Source: Paragemmobacter straminiformis (lineage in GTDB: Bacteria > Pseudomonadota > Alphaproteobacteria > Rhodobacterales > Rhodobacteraceae). From it: DNA of 60,241 bases. The position numbers were made by a program, and so were the translations under genes. The notes below the pieces were generated by a model. That model made no database searches. It was given only the letters and a program-made list of their open reading frames with translations, and was not told the DNA's origin. The stretch spans positions 1 through 60,241 of the forward strand of contig NZ_JACLQD010000008.1 of the NCBI RefSeq assembly GCF_014243445.1, in the 5' to 3' direction. Shown piece after piece: positions 36,593 to 45,358 of this stretch; the stretch's first letter is position 1; each line of letters begins with the position of its first letter.

Positions 36593-37921
36593 ATGCCGAT
36601 CAACGTAGCCCCCACCGGACTTGCCCGTGACCTGCGCGCCCGCGCCGAAACCGGCCGCCCGATCCGCATCGGCCTGATCGGCTCGGGCGAGATGGGGACC
36701 GATATCGTCGCCCGCGTTGCCCATATGGAAGGCATCGAGATCGGCGCGATTTCCGAACTCAACCCCGTGAACGCGCAGAAGGCCGTCGACATCGCGTTCC
36801 GCGAAAAGGGCCATTCGCGCGAAGCCAGCAACACCGACAGCGTCAACGCCGCCATCGAGGCGGGCAAGGTCGCCGTCACCAGTGACGCCAATGCCATCCT
36901 GAATTCGGGCCTGATCGATGTGGTGATCGACGCCACGGGCATTCCCGCCGTGGGTGCGGAAATCGGCCTGCGGGCGATGGAACACGGCAAGCATCTGGTG
37001 ATGATGAACGTGGAAGCCGATGTGACGATCGGGGCCTATCTGAAATCGGAAGCCGACCGACTGGGCGTGACCTATTCGCTTGGCGCGGGGGACGAGCCTT
37101 CGTCCTGCATGGAACTGATCGAATTCGTCAGCGCGATGGGCCACCGGATCGTGGCCGCAGGCAAGGGCAAGAACAACCCGCTCAACATCGACGCAACCCC
37201 GCCCGCCTATCAGGAAGAAGCGATCCGCCGCCACATGAACGTGCGGATGCTGGTCGAATTCGTCGACGGCTCGAAAACGATGGTGGAAATGGCCGCGATT
37301 GCCAACGCGACCGGCCTTGTGCCCGATGTCGCGGGGATGCACGGGCCTGCCGCCACGCTGGACGAGCTGAACAAGGTGCTGGTGCCGAAGGCCGACGGCG
37401 GTGTGCTGAACCGCGTGGGCGTGGTCGATTATTCGATCGGCAAGGGCGTGGCCCCCGGTGTCTTTGTCGTCGCCGAAATGGACCACCCGCGCATCTGGGA
37501 ACGGATGGAAGACCTGAAGATGGGCAAAGGCCCCTACTTCACCTTTCACCGCCCCTATCACCTGACCAGCCTAGAGGTGCCGCTGACCTGCGCCCGTGTG
37601 GTGCTTTACGGCAAGGCCGACATGGTCCCGCTGGCCAAGCCCGTGGCCGAGGTCTGCGCCGTGGCCAAGAAGGACATGGCCGTGGGCGAGCGTTTGGACC
37701 AGATCGGCGAATTCTGCTACCGCGCATGGGTCATGGAAACCGCCGTTGCCCGCAAGGACGGGGCTATCCCCTGCGGCTTGCTGGCAGGCGGCACCGTCAC
37801 CGCGCCGATCCGCAAGGGCGAGCTGATCACCTATGCCAACGCCAAACCGGCCGAGGGCAGCAAGATCGCCGCGCTTCGCGCCCGGCAGGACGAACTGGTC
37901 TACGGGCTGGAGCGGGTGTGA
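36593..37921 (+). CDS. NAD(P)-dependent oxidoreductase with C-terminal SAF domain (homoserine dehydrogenase-like N-terminus)
   Basis: 442 residues. The Rossmann motif RIGLIGSGEMGTDIVARVA is followed by IDVVIDATGIPAVGA. The C-terminal quarter (about 340-440) contains ETAVARKDGAIPCGLLAG and APIRKGELITYAN, typical of SAF domains. Such proteins are often annotated as SAF-domain or FlgA-like oxidoreductases with undefined substrates, and occur in carbohydrate-acid loci. It is first in a four-gene operon with the acetoin-dehydrogenase-like E1 and E2, 2 bp before E1alpha, so its product may feed that complex. Confidence 0.82.
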   Translation: MPINVAPTGLARDLRARAETGRPIRIGLIGSGEMGTDIVARVAHMEGIEIGAISELNPVNAQKAVDIAFREKGHSREASNTDSVNAAIEAGKVAVTSDANAILNSGLIDVVIDATGIPAVGAEIGLRAMEHGKHLVMMNVEADVTIGAYLKSEADRLGVTYSLGAGDEPSSCMELIEFVSAMGHRIVAAGKGKNNPLNIDATPPAYQEEAIRRHMNVRMLVEFVDGSKTMVEMAAIANATGLVPDVAGMHGPAATLDELNKVLVPKADGGVLNRVGVVDYSIGKGVAPGVFVVAEMDHPRIWERMEDLKMGKGPYFTFHRPYHLTSLEVPLTCARVVLYGKADMVPLAKPVAEVCAVAKKDMAVGERLDQIGEFCYRAWVMETAVARKDGAIPCGLLAGGTVTAPIRKGELITYANAKPAEGSKIAALRARQDELVYGLERV

Positions 37922-37923
37922 CC

Positions 37924-38934
37924 ATGGCGCGCGACACGCAAGAGAACCTGCCCTTCGCCATCCGCGCCTTTTCGCCTGAACAGCTGAAAGAGGCGCTGCG
38001 CAAGATGCACCTTATCCGCCTGTTCGAGGAGGGGGCCGAAGAAAGCTATATGCGCGGCCTGATCCACGGCACCATGCACCTGTCCATCGGGCAGGAAGCC
38101 AGCGCCGTTGCCTCGTGCATGGAACTGACGGACGCCGACAAGATCACCTCGACCCACCGTGGCCACGGCCATTGCATCGCCAAGGGCGCGGATGTGGGCC
38201 GGATGTTCGCGGAATTCTTCGGCAAGGAAACCGGCTATTGCCACGGGCGCGGCGGGTCGATGCACATCGCCGATGTGAAAACCGGCAACCTCGGGGCCAA
38301 TGGCATCGTCGGCGGTGGCCTTCCCATCGCCGTGGGCGCCGGGTTGACCGCCAAGCGGCTGGGCCGCGATGACGTTACGCTTTGCTTCTTTGGCGACGGG
38401 GCCAATAACGAAGGTGCCTTCCACGAGGCGCTGAACATGGCCTCGATCTGGAAGCTGCCCGTCATCTTCGTGTGCGAGAACAACAAATACGGCATGTCGA
38501 CGGCCGCAGCCTATGCGACCGCCGTGCCGAACATTTCCGACCGCGCCGCCGCCTATGCCATGCCCGGCGTCACCGTGGACGGCAACGACTTTTCCGCCGT
38601 GGCCGAGGCGCTGCACATCGCCATTGCCCGCGCCCGTGCGGGCGAGGGGCCGTCACTGGTGGAAAACCTGACCTACCGCTGGCGCGGACACTCGAAATCA
38701 GACCGCAACCGCTATCGGACCAAGGACGAGATCGAGGATTGGATGAGCCGCGACCCGATCCAGCGCTTCCGCGCCGAACTGGTCGCCCACGGCATCATCG
38801 ACGAGGCGGGGGCCGACGCCATCGAGACCGCCGCCAAAGATGCGGTCGCAGCCGGCATCGAATTCGCCAAGGCGGGGCCTGCGCCGGCCATCACCGATGT
38901 CACCAAATTCGTCCATGCGGAGGAAGCGGCATGA
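37924..38934 (+). CDS. TPP-dependent dehydrogenase E1 alpha subunit, acetoin/pyruvate dehydrogenase type
   Basis: 336 residues from the ATG at 37924, preceded by GGAGCGGG. The TPP-binding motif starts at [10 protein letters not shown] and ends at [19 protein letters not shown] and CHGRGGSMH are the phosphorylation-loop and active-site segments of the E1alpha family. It resembles AcoA. With E1beta it would cleave an acyloin or 2-oxo acid and pass the acyl group to the lipoyl domain of the E2. It overlaps E1beta by 4 nt. Confidence 0.9.
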   Translation: MARDTQENLPFAIRAFSPEQLKEALRKMHLIRLFEEGAEESYMRGLIHGTMHLSIGQEASAVASCMELTDADKITSTHRGHGHCIAKGADVGRMFAEFFGKETGYCHGRGGSMHIADVKTGNLGANGIVGGGLPIAVGAGLTAKRLGRDDVTLCFFGDGANNEGAFHEALNMASIWKLPVIFVCENNKYGMSTAAAYATAVPNISDRAAAYAMPGVTVDGNDFSAVAEALHIAIARARAGEGPSLVENLTYRWRGHSKSDRNRYRTKDEIEDWMSRDPIQRFRAELVAHGIIDEAGADAIETAAKDAVAAGIEFAKAGPAPAITDVTKFVHAEEAA

Positions 38935-39956
38935 ACGCCCAGACCCATATCTCCCAGCCGGAAACCAAGACCCGCGAGATGAGCTATGCCGAAGCGATCC
39001 GCGACGCGATGGCGATTGCGCTGGAACGTGACCCGACCGTCATCCTGATGGGCGAGGATATCGGCACCTATGGCGGCGCGTTCCAGGTCACCGGCGATCT
39101 TGTCGAACGTTTCGGCAAGGACCGCGTGATGGACACGCCCATTTCCGAGCTTGGCGGTGCCGGTGTCGCCGTCGGTGCGGCGCTGACGGGGCTGAAACCC
39201 ATCTACGAATTCCAGTTTTCCGACTTTGCCGCGCTGGCGATGGAGCAGATCGTCAATCAGGCCGCCAAGCTGCGCTACATGCTGGGCGGCGAGGCTGCGG
39301 TGCCGGTCGTGTTCCGGATGCCTTCGGGTTCGGGCACGGGGGCGGCGGCGCAGCACAGCCAGTCGTTCGAGGCGTGGTTCGGCCATGTTCCGGGGCTGAA
39401 GGTCGTCCAACCCTCGACCCCTGCCGATGCCAAAGGGCTGCTTCTGGCAGCGCTGGCCGACCCCGATCCGGTGATCGTGTTTGAACACAAGCTGCTTTAC
39501 AAGATGAAGGGCGAGGTGCCGGAAGGCTATTATACCACCCCCATCGGCAAGGCCGCCGTGGTGCGGCAAGGCAAGGATGTGACCATCGTCGCCTCGGCCA
39601 TCATGGTGCATCGCGCGCTTGAAGCGGCGGCGAAGCTGGCGAAAGAGGGGATCGAGGCCGAGGTGATCGACCTGCGCTCGGTCCGGCCGATCGACCGCGA
39701 GACGATCATCGCCTCGGTCAAGAAAACCGGCAAACTGCTTTGCGTCTATGAAGGGGTCCGCACGCTGGGCGTCGGGGCCGAAATCAGCGCGCTGATCGCG
39801 GAAAGCGATGCCTTCGACTATCTCGACGCGCCGATCCAGCGCCTTGGCGGGGCGGAAGCGCCGATTCCCTACAACCCCGATCTTGAACGCGCTGCCGTGC
39901 CGCAAGCCGCCGGAATCGAGGATGTGGCCCGCAAACTGGCGCGGGGGCAGGTCTGA
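38931..39956 (+). CDS. TPP-dependent dehydrogenase E1 beta subunit, acetoin/pyruvate dehydrogenase type
   Basis: 341 residues from the ATG at 38931, with GGAGG 7 nt upstream. Transketolase-like pyrimidine-binding domain: [17 protein letters not shown] holds the activating Glu, and [18 protein letters not shown] follows. The C-terminal domain includes [13 protein letters not shown]. It resembles AcoB. It forms the heterotetramer with the alpha subunit encoded just upstream. The E2 gene begins 1 bp after its stop. Confidence 0.92.
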   Translation: MNAQTHISQPETKTREMSYAEAIRDAMAIALERDPTVILMGEDIGTYGGAFQVTGDLVERFGKDRVMDTPISELGGAGVAVGAALTGLKPIYEFQFSDFAALAMEQIVNQAAKLRYMLGGEAAVPVVFRMPSGSGTGAAAQHSQSFEAWFGHVPGLKVVQPSTPADAKGLLLAALADPDPVIVFEHKLLYKMKGEVPEGYYTTPIGKAAVVRQGKDVTIVASAIMVHRALEAAAKLAKEGIEAEVIDLRSVRPIDRETIIASVKKTGKLLCVYEGVRTLGVGAEISALIAESDAFDYLDAPIQRLGGAEAPIPYNPDLERAAVPQAAGIEDVARKLARGQV

Positions 39957-39957
39957 G

Positions 39958-41289
39958 ATGCCAACCGAAGTCATCATGCCCAAGGTCGACATGGACATGG
40001 CGTCGGGGAAACTCGCCGTCTGGCATGTGGCCGAAGGCGAGGCGGTGAAGAAGGGCGCGGCCCTTTTCGACATCGAAACCGACAAGGCCGCGATGGAAGT
40101 GGAAGCCCCCGCTTCCGGCATCTTGCGCCACATCCTTGCCAATCCGGGCGTCGATGTGCCCGTGGGCAGCCCCGTGGCCTATATCTATGCCGAGGGTGAA
40201 GCGATAGGCCCCGCCCCTGTGGCCGCGCCGCCTGCTTTGGCCGAGCCTGACGCGGCCAAGCCCGCCGCCGAACCCGAAGCGGTGGAAGCCGCCGCTTTGC
40301 CCTTGGCCGGGGCGGCGGATGAAGCCCCCCGCGCCACGCCCGTCGCCCGCCGACTGGCCCGCGAAGGTGGCATCGAGCTTGCCGCCCTTGCCGGAACCGG
40401 ACCCAAGGGCCGCATCCAGCGCAGCGATGTCGAGGCGGAAATCGAGCGCCGCAAGACGCCCGTGGCAGCACCTGCACCTGTTCCGGCACCTGCACCGGCC
40501 GCGCCCGCCTATGTCATGGACTGGACGCCGCAAGCGGGTGACCTGCATGTCACCACGCGCAAAGGAAACGGTGTGCCGCTGGTCATGGTGCATGGCTTTG
40601 CCGCCGACTCGGCGGGGTGGACCCCTCTTGAGCGCGCCCTGCCACGCGACCTGCCGCTGATCCGCATCGACCTGCCGTCGCATGGCCGCTCGCCATTGCG
40701 CAGGATCGCGGGCTTTGCCGATCTGGCCAAGGCGCTGGTGCAGACCTTTGACCGCATCGCGGAAGGGCCGGTCCACCTGCTGGGCCATTCGCTGGGGGGT
40801 GCGCTGTCGCTGGCGTTGGCCGACATCCGCCCGCGCCAGATCAAGACGCTGTCGCTGATCGCGCCTGCGGGTCTTGGCCCCGAAATCGACGGCGCGGCAC
40901 TGAACGGAATCGCGCGGGCCAGCACGGCCGACAGCCTTGCCCCGTGGCTGAAACGCCTGACCGCGCGCCCCGAAGGCATCAGCCACGACTTTGCCAAGGC
41001 GGCGATGCTGTCGCGGCTGGACCCTGCGCTCCGGTCAGCGCAGCAGGAATTGGCCGAAAGCCTGTTCCCCGACGGGGTGCAAGCCTTTGACCTGACGGCG
41101 GCCCTGTCACGCGTGACGGCGCCAACGCTGATGGTCTGGGGCCGTGACGACCATATCCTTCCGTGGAAACAGGCGCTTGCCGCCCCCGGAGAGGTGGCGT
41201 TGCACCTGATGCGGGGGGTGGGCCACGTGCCGCATATGGAAGACCCCGAGGCGGTCGCTGCCCTGATCGGGCGACACCTCAGACCGTGA
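39958..41289 (+). CDS. AcoC-like E2: lipoyl domain, E3-binding domain and alpha/beta-hydrolase domain
   Basis: 443 residues from the ATG at 39958. The lipoyl domain (about 1-80) has the modified lysine in IETDKAAM (K43). An Ala/Pro linker leads to a peripheral-subunit-binding domain (about 122-160, [13 protein letters not shown] with GTGPKGRI). Instead of the usual acyltransferase core there is an alpha/beta-hydrolase fold (about 195-443) with Ser278 in GHSLGG, Asp397 or Asp398 in GRDDH and His423 in GVGHVPHME. Acetoin-dehydrogenase E2 proteins share this layout. No lipoamide dehydrogenase gene is in the window, so E3 must come from elsewhere. A strong terminator follows. Confidence 0.88.
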   Translation: MPTEVIMPKVDMDMASGKLAVWHVAEGEAVKKGAALFDIETDKAAMEVEAPASGILRHILANPGVDVPVGSPVAYIYAEGEAIGPAPVAAPPALAEPDAAKPAAEPEAVEAAALPLAGAADEAPRATPVARRLAREGGIELAALAGTGPKGRIQRSDVEAEIERRKTPVAAPAPVPAPAPAAPAYVMDWTPQAGDLHVTTRKGNGVPLVMVHGFAADSAGWTPLERALPRDLPLIRIDLPSHGRSPLRRIAGFADLAKALVQTFDRIAEGPVHLLGHSLGGALSLALADIRPRQIKTLSLIAPAGLGPEIDGAALNGIARASTADSLAPWLKRLTARPEGISHDFAKAAMLSRLDPALRSAQQELAESLFPDGVQAFDLTAALSRVTAPTLMVWGRDDHILPWKQALAAPGEVALHLMRGVGHVPHMEDPEAVAALIGRHLRP

Positions 41290-41297
41290 CAGAACAC

Positions 41298-41328
41298 CAC
41301 CCCGGCCCGTCCGGGGTGTTTTCTTTTC
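41298..41328 (+). terminator. Rho-independent terminator after the E2 gene
   Basis: CACCCCGG (41298-41305) and CCGGGGTG (41311-41318) form a perfect 8-bp stem with a 5-nt loop, followed by TTTTCTTTTCC. It closes the plus-strand SAF/E1/E2 operon. Confidence 0.9.
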
Positions 41329-41393
41329 CACCCCGCGCATCTGTTTCGACGCACATCTTGGTGCTAGACTCGGCCCCGAACAAGGACATTGCC

Positions 41394-42089
41394 ATGACCC
41401 TGCGCCATACCCTTCCGCGTCTTGATCCGGCCCCGCTGAAAGACATGGCCCGTAGCCTGCGCTTCGTGGCCGAACGCGGCGGCAAGACGCTGAAAAGCGC
41501 TCTCCCGCTTGATGTGCTGCCCGATCCGGCGGCGCGTGTGGCCGATGCCGCGCTCGACGCCGTGCTGAAGGTGGGCCAGGGCGCGGAACGCGGCGTGACC
41601 GCGCTTGCCCATGCCCTGCTTGACCGGGACGAAGCCCCCCCGACCTTGTCCCGCCCCGAGGACGCCGAAGCCGAGGCCCGCTTTGCCACCGCCGCCCATG
41701 ACGGGCTGCGCGCGGCTTTGGCGCATCTGGGCGCGGAAAGCGCACTGGTCAGCGAGATGGCGGCACGCCGGGCATGGCAGGCGGTGACAGGGGCGGGCAG
41801 CGGACAGGAGGATACCGCGACTGCGGCCGCGCTGTTCCTTGGCCTTATCGCCACGCATTGCCTGCGCGAGGCGATCTGGCCCGAAACCTTTGCCCTTCCG
41901 GCGGCCGAGGCTGCGCGCATCGCGACCTTTGCCGTGCTTCTGTCGATGCTTTCCGATGCCGCCGGCTTCCGCGCGCTGTTGCCCGCTGCCGTTGACATCA
42001 CCCTTGCCCTGCGTGCCGATCTTGCCGCTGCGGGCGAAGATCCCGCGCTGCTTGCCGCCCTGTTCGACGAATTCCGCAACCATGTCTGA
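41394..42089 (+). CDS. Uncharacterised alanine-rich protein, 231 residues
   Basis: Starts at the ATG at 41394 with AAGGAC 7 nt upstream. The frame is open before this, but that part overlaps the E2 gene and the terminator. The protein is Ala/Leu-rich and helical, with a moderately hydrophobic stretch near ATAAALFLGLIATHCL and no signal peptide. I recognise no family. It overlaps the next gene by 8 nt, and the two are bounded by terminators, so they form their own two-gene unit. Confidence 0.7.
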   Translation: MTLRHTLPRLDPAPLKDMARSLRFVAERGGKTLKSALPLDVLPDPAARVADAALDAVLKVGQGAERGVTALAHALLDRDEAPPTLSRPEDAEAEARFATAAHDGLRAALAHLGAESALVSEMAARRAWQAVTGAGSGQEDTATAAALFLGLIATHCLREAIWPETFALPAAEAARIATFAVLLSMLSDAAGFRALLPAAVDITLALRADLAAAGEDPALLAALFDEFRNHV

Positions 42090-42696
42090 CCGTATCGACA
42101 TCCACCTGCCCGAAACCGCGGAACCGCTGCGCGATGCCATCCGCCGCCTGCGCTGGTTCAGGCAGGCGCTGGACCGCCAGCTTGACGACCTGCGTGCCGA
42201 AACGGGGCTGAGCTTTGCTGTCGATGACCGCAAACTTGCACAGATCTTCGTCAACTGGCTGCGAGAGGTCGACGCGCAAAAACCCAAGGACGCCTCGGCA
42301 CGGCGCGCCTATTTCGATTTCGTCTCGGGCCTGATGCTGCGCGATCTTCTGCGCGAGATGCCCTTGCAGGCGGGTCCGCTGCCCCCGCAGGCCGACACGA
42401 CGCAGCCCGAATATTTCTGGCCCGAGGGCTTTGCCCTTACGCTGTTCTGCCTGAACGTCCGCGCCGCCGTGATCGAGCAGGAGTTCAACGCCGAAACCAC
42501 GCTGGCACCCGAATTCTTCAGCCTGCGCCAGTGGTGGACGTTCAAAGAGAATGTCACGCAAGACTCCGCCACTGCCATCGGCTTTTTCGATGTGTTTGCG
42601 GGCAACCATCCCGACTGGCAGATGCCCGACAGCTTCCGCCACCGCCTGAACGCGGTGCTGATTGAACAGGCAAAGGCGGCGCGACTGACCGAATAG
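42082..42696 (+). CDS. Uncharacterised protein, 204 residues
   Basis: Starts at the ATG at 42082, inside the last codons of the upstream gene. No membrane segment or signal peptide is seen. It is helix-rich and contains an aromatic central part (QPEYFWPEGFALTLF, LRQWWTFKENV). I recognise no family. The tight overlap suggests it works with the upstream unknown protein. Both are followed by a terminator. Confidence 0.7.
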   Translation: MSDRIDIHLPETAEPLRDAIRRLRWFRQALDRQLDDLRAETGLSFAVDDRKLAQIFVNWLREVDAQKPKDASARRAYFDFVSGLMLRDLLREMPLQAGPLPPQADTTQPEYFWPEGFALTLFCLNVRAAVIEQEFNAETTLAPEFFSLRQWWTFKENVTQDSATAIGFFDVFAGNHPDWQMPDSFRHRLNAVLIEQAKAARLTE

Positions 42697-42716
42697 GCCC
42701 GCGGTTCACAACGACG

Positions 42717-42744
42717 AAAGGGCGGGGTTCTTCCCGCCCTTTTC
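42717..42744 (+). terminator. Rho-independent terminator after the two unknown genes
   Basis: AAAGGGCGGG and CCCGCCCTTTT form a stem of at least seven G-C pairs around GTTCTT, with A and T runs on either side, so it could stop transcription from both directions. Confidence 0.85.
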
Positions 42745-42801
42745 CATCGGCAGCGATAGGCTGGCCCCGCTTTCATACTCGCCCAAATATCCCACGGGGG
42801 T

Positions 42802-42822
42802 GCGGGGGTGTGAAACCCCCGC
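42802..42822. repeat. GC hairpin GCGGGGGT-N5-ACCCCCGC at the end of the first ABC operon
   Basis: GCGGGGGT (42802-42809) and ACCCCCGC (42815-42822) are perfectly inverted around a 5-nt loop. It sits 13 bp past the permease stop codon. The surrounding text (CATACTCGCCCAAATATCCC, then the hairpin) looks like a dispersed intergenic element known to me from Rhodobacteraceae genomes. It may serve as the operon terminator, although no T run follows. Confidence 0.5.
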
Positions 42823-42834
42823 TTCTACGCCCCC

Positions 42835-43812
42835 TCAGGCCGCGCCCGGTTTCTTGCCGAAGGCCACGGCCACGATGATGATCGCGCCCGAGATCATCAT
42901 CTGCTCGGACACGTCGAGCCCCATGATGATCAGCCCGTTGTTGATCGTGCCGATCAGCAGCGACCCGGCGAAGGTGCCAAGGATCGTCCCCTTGCCACCG
43001 AACAGGCTGGTCCCGCCAAGGATGACGGCGGCAATCGCCATCAGCTCGGCTCCTTCGCCGAAATTGAAGCGCGCGGTCTGCATCATGCCGGAATAGAGCA
43101 TCCCCGCCAAAGCCGCGGCGGCGCCCGACAGAAGGAAGGCATAAAACTTCACCCGCCGCGTCTTGACGCCCGAATATTCCGCAGCCTGACGGTTGCCACC
43201 CGTTGCAAGGATCTCGCGGCCGAAGCCCGTGTATTTCAGCACGACATGGCCCAGAACCGCGATGACCACCGACCAGATCAGCAGCGACGGCACGCCGAAA
43301 ACATAGCCCGACCCGAACAGGCCATTGAAACTCTGGTTCGAGATCGAGATCGGATTTGTATAGGTCACGCGCATGTCGACGCCGCGGATGAACTGCATCA
43401 TCCCGAGGGTGACGAGGAAGGACGGAATACCGATGACCGTCACGAAAAAGCCGTTCAGGACGCCGACCACCAACCCCGACGCGATGGCGGCCAGAACCGC
43501 CACGGGCCAGGGAAAGCCCGCCTGCATCACCAGCGCGCAGACGAGTGCGGCCAGTGCCGTGGTCGAACCGACCGAAAGGTCAAGCTCGCCCGCCGAGATG
43601 ACGAAGGTCATGGCGACGGCGATCACCGTGATCATCGCCGTGGTGCGGGCGATGTTGAACAGGTTGGTGACGCTCAGAAATCCGCTGTCGCCGATGGTGA
43701 AGCCGAAGAAGGCCAGCACGATGATGAAGAAGATGTAGACGACGTAGTTCTGCCACTGGATATCAGGCATGGACAGCATCGGTCTGCTGGGCACGGTGGC
43801 CTTGGATTGCAT
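42835..43812 (-). CDS. Ribose-type ABC transporter permease (RbsC family)
   Basis: 325 residues with about eight hydrophobic segments. AGELDLSVGSTTALAALV and LATGGNRQAAEYSGV are the family signatures, the latter being the EAA-like loop that contacts the ATPase, and ILGGTSLFGGKGTILGT follows. The ATG at 43810-43812 has AGGAGGA about 9 nt upstream, so I keep it even though it lies 50 nt inside the ATPase gene. Starts at MLSMPD or MPDIQW would shorten the overlap but lack such a site. Last gene of the hydrolase/importer operon. Confidence 0.92.
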   Translation of the reverse strand: MQSKATVPSRPMLSMPDIQWQNYVVYIFFIIVLAFFGFTIGDSGFLSVTNLFNIARTTAMITVIAVAMTFVISAGELDLSVGSTTALAALVCALVMQAGFPWPVAVLAAIASGLVVGVLNGFFVTVIGIPSFLVTLGMMQFIRGVDMRVTYTNPISISNQSFNGLFGSGYVFGVPSLLIWSVVIAVLGHVVLKYTGFGREILATGGNRQAAEYSGVKTRRVKFYAFLLSGAAAALAGMLYSGMMQTARFNFGEGAELMAIAAVILGGTSLFGGKGTILGTFAGSLLIGTINNGLIIMGLDVSEQMMISGAIIIVAVAFGKKPGAA

Positions 43813-45292
43813 GATGGAGTTCCTCCTCAGACGCCACGTTGCGGCGGTTCAATTCCTGCGAGATGCGGCCGCCATGCAGCACAAGGATGCGGTCGCTGAT
43901 CGCCATGAGTTCTTCGAGTTCGGACGAGATCACCAGAACAGCCATCCCCGCATCGGCCATGCGGCGGACGGTTTCCACGATTTCCGACTTGGCCCCGATG
44001 TCCACGCCGATGGTCGGCTCATCAAGGATCAGAAGGCGCGGGCCACGGGCAAGCCACTTGCCCAGAACGATTTTCTGCTGGTTTCCGCCCGACAGAAGCC
44101 GCGCCAGCTTTTCCGGCCCGTCGGTCTTGATCGACAGGTCGCGGATGGTGCGGTTGACGGTTTGCAAGCCTTCGGCATCGCGCACGAAGAAATGGCGCGT
44201 GAACCGCGACAGGTTCGGCAGCAAGATGTTGTCGCGCACCGAATGGTCCAGCACGAGGCCCATCTTGCGGCGGTCCTCGGGCACCAGCGCGATGCCGCGG
44301 TCGATGGCATCGGATTGGCCGCGCACGGGTTTGCCGTCAAAGACCACCTCGCCGGACAGCGGCGCGCGGCGTCCGAAGATGGTGTCGGCAATCTCGGTCC
44401 GGCCCGATCCCATCAGCCCGGCAAGGCCGACGATCTCGCCGGGGCGGATATCGAAGCTGACATCGTTGATGCGGGTGGCAAGGCGCAGGTTGCGCACTTG
44501 CAGGATGGGGTCGGCGTCAAGCCGGTCGCCGCGGTCGTGCCATTCGAAGGATGCCGCATTGCCTGCACCAAGCATCGCCTCGACGATCTGTTCCACGGTC
44601 AGGCCGGCGCAGTCTTCGGTCATGACCGTCTCGCCGTCGCGCATCACGGTGACGCGGTCGCAGATGGTCAGGATTTCGGCCATGCGGTGCGAGATGTAGA
44701 CGATGGTGATCCCGCTGGCCTTGAGTTTGGCGACCAGTTCGAACAGCGCCTCGGTCTCGGCCTCGGACAGGGACGAGGTCGGCTCGTCCATCACAAGGAT
44801 CCGCGCTTTCTTCGACAGCGCCTTGGCGATTTCCACGATCTGCATCAGGCCGACGCTGAGGTTGCCGACCAGTGTTTCGGGGTCGATATCGACGCCCAGT
44901 TCCTGCAACAAGAGGCGCGACCTGCGGACCATTTCGGCGTTGTTGATGAACGGGGTTCCGGCGACACGCGGCTCGCGCTTGAGCCAGATGTTCTGCGCCA
45001 CGGTCAGGGTGGGAACCAGCGAGAATTCCTGAAAGATCATCGCGATTCCGGCACGCTCGGCGGCGGAGGTGTCGTGCAGGTCGACGGGTTCGCCTTCGAT
45101 CAGCACGGTGCCGGAGTCTTTCTGGTACACTCCGGTCAAGATCTTCATCAGCGTGGACTTGCCCGCGCCGTTGCCCCCCATCAGGGCATGGACCTCGCCA
45201 CGCCGAAGATGGAAGTGGACCCGCTTCAGAACCGGAACGTTGCCAAAGCTTTTCCGGATGTCGGTCATTTCCAGAAAGTCGTGATTGGGCAT
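43763..45292 (-). CDS. Ribose-type ABC transporter ATPase with two nucleotide-binding domains
   Basis: 509 residues from the ATG at 45290-45292 (GAGG 6 nt upstream); a TTG six codons earlier is less likely. First domain: Walker A GGNGAGKST, an atypical signature LSVGLMQ, and Walker B ILVMDEPTSSL. Second domain: degenerate Walker A GLMGSGRTE, signature LSGGNQQK, and Walker B LLILDEPTIGVD. This asymmetry is normal for RbsA/XylG-like ATPases. It energises the importer with the neighbouring permease and binding protein. A hairpin lies between it and the binding-protein gene. Confidence 0.93.
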   Translation of the reverse strand: MPNHDFLEMTDIRKSFGNVPVLKRVHFHLRRGEVHALMGGNGAGKSTLMKILTGVYQKDSGTVLIEGEPVDLHDTSAAERAGIAMIFQEFSLVPTLTVAQNIWLKREPRVAGTPFINNAEMVRRSRLLLQELGVDIDPETLVGNLSVGLMQIVEIAKALSKKARILVMDEPTSSLSEAETEALFELVAKLKASGITIVYISHRMAEILTICDRVTVMRDGETVMTEDCAGLTVEQIVEAMLGAGNAASFEWHDRGDRLDADPILQVRNLRLATRINDVSFDIRPGEIVGLAGLMGSGRTEIADTIFGRRAPLSGEVVFDGKPVRGQSDAIDRGIALVPEDRRKMGLVLDHSVRDNILLPNLSRFTRHFFVRDAEGLQTVNRTIRDLSIKTDGPEKLARLLSGGNQQKIVLGKWLARGPRLLILDEPTIGVDIGAKSEIVETVRRMADAGMAVLVISSELEELMAISDRILVLHGGRISQELNRRNVASEEELHHAIQGHRAQQTDAVHA

Positions 45293-45323
45293 GGCGAACC
45301 TCGGGGCCAAGGGGGGGAAAGAG

Positions 45324-45350
45324 GGGCGCGGCAGGGAGCTTGCCGCGCCC
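45324..45350 (-). terminator. Intra-operon hairpin between binding protein and ATPase genes
   Basis: GGGCGCGGCA (45324-45333) pairs perfectly with TGCCGCGCCC (45341-45350) around 7 nt; on the minus strand TCTTTCC follows. It lies directly after the binding-protein stop, so it probably reduces ATPase/permease expression or protects the binding-protein message. Confidence 0.6.
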
Positions 45351-45358
45351 GAAGCCGC

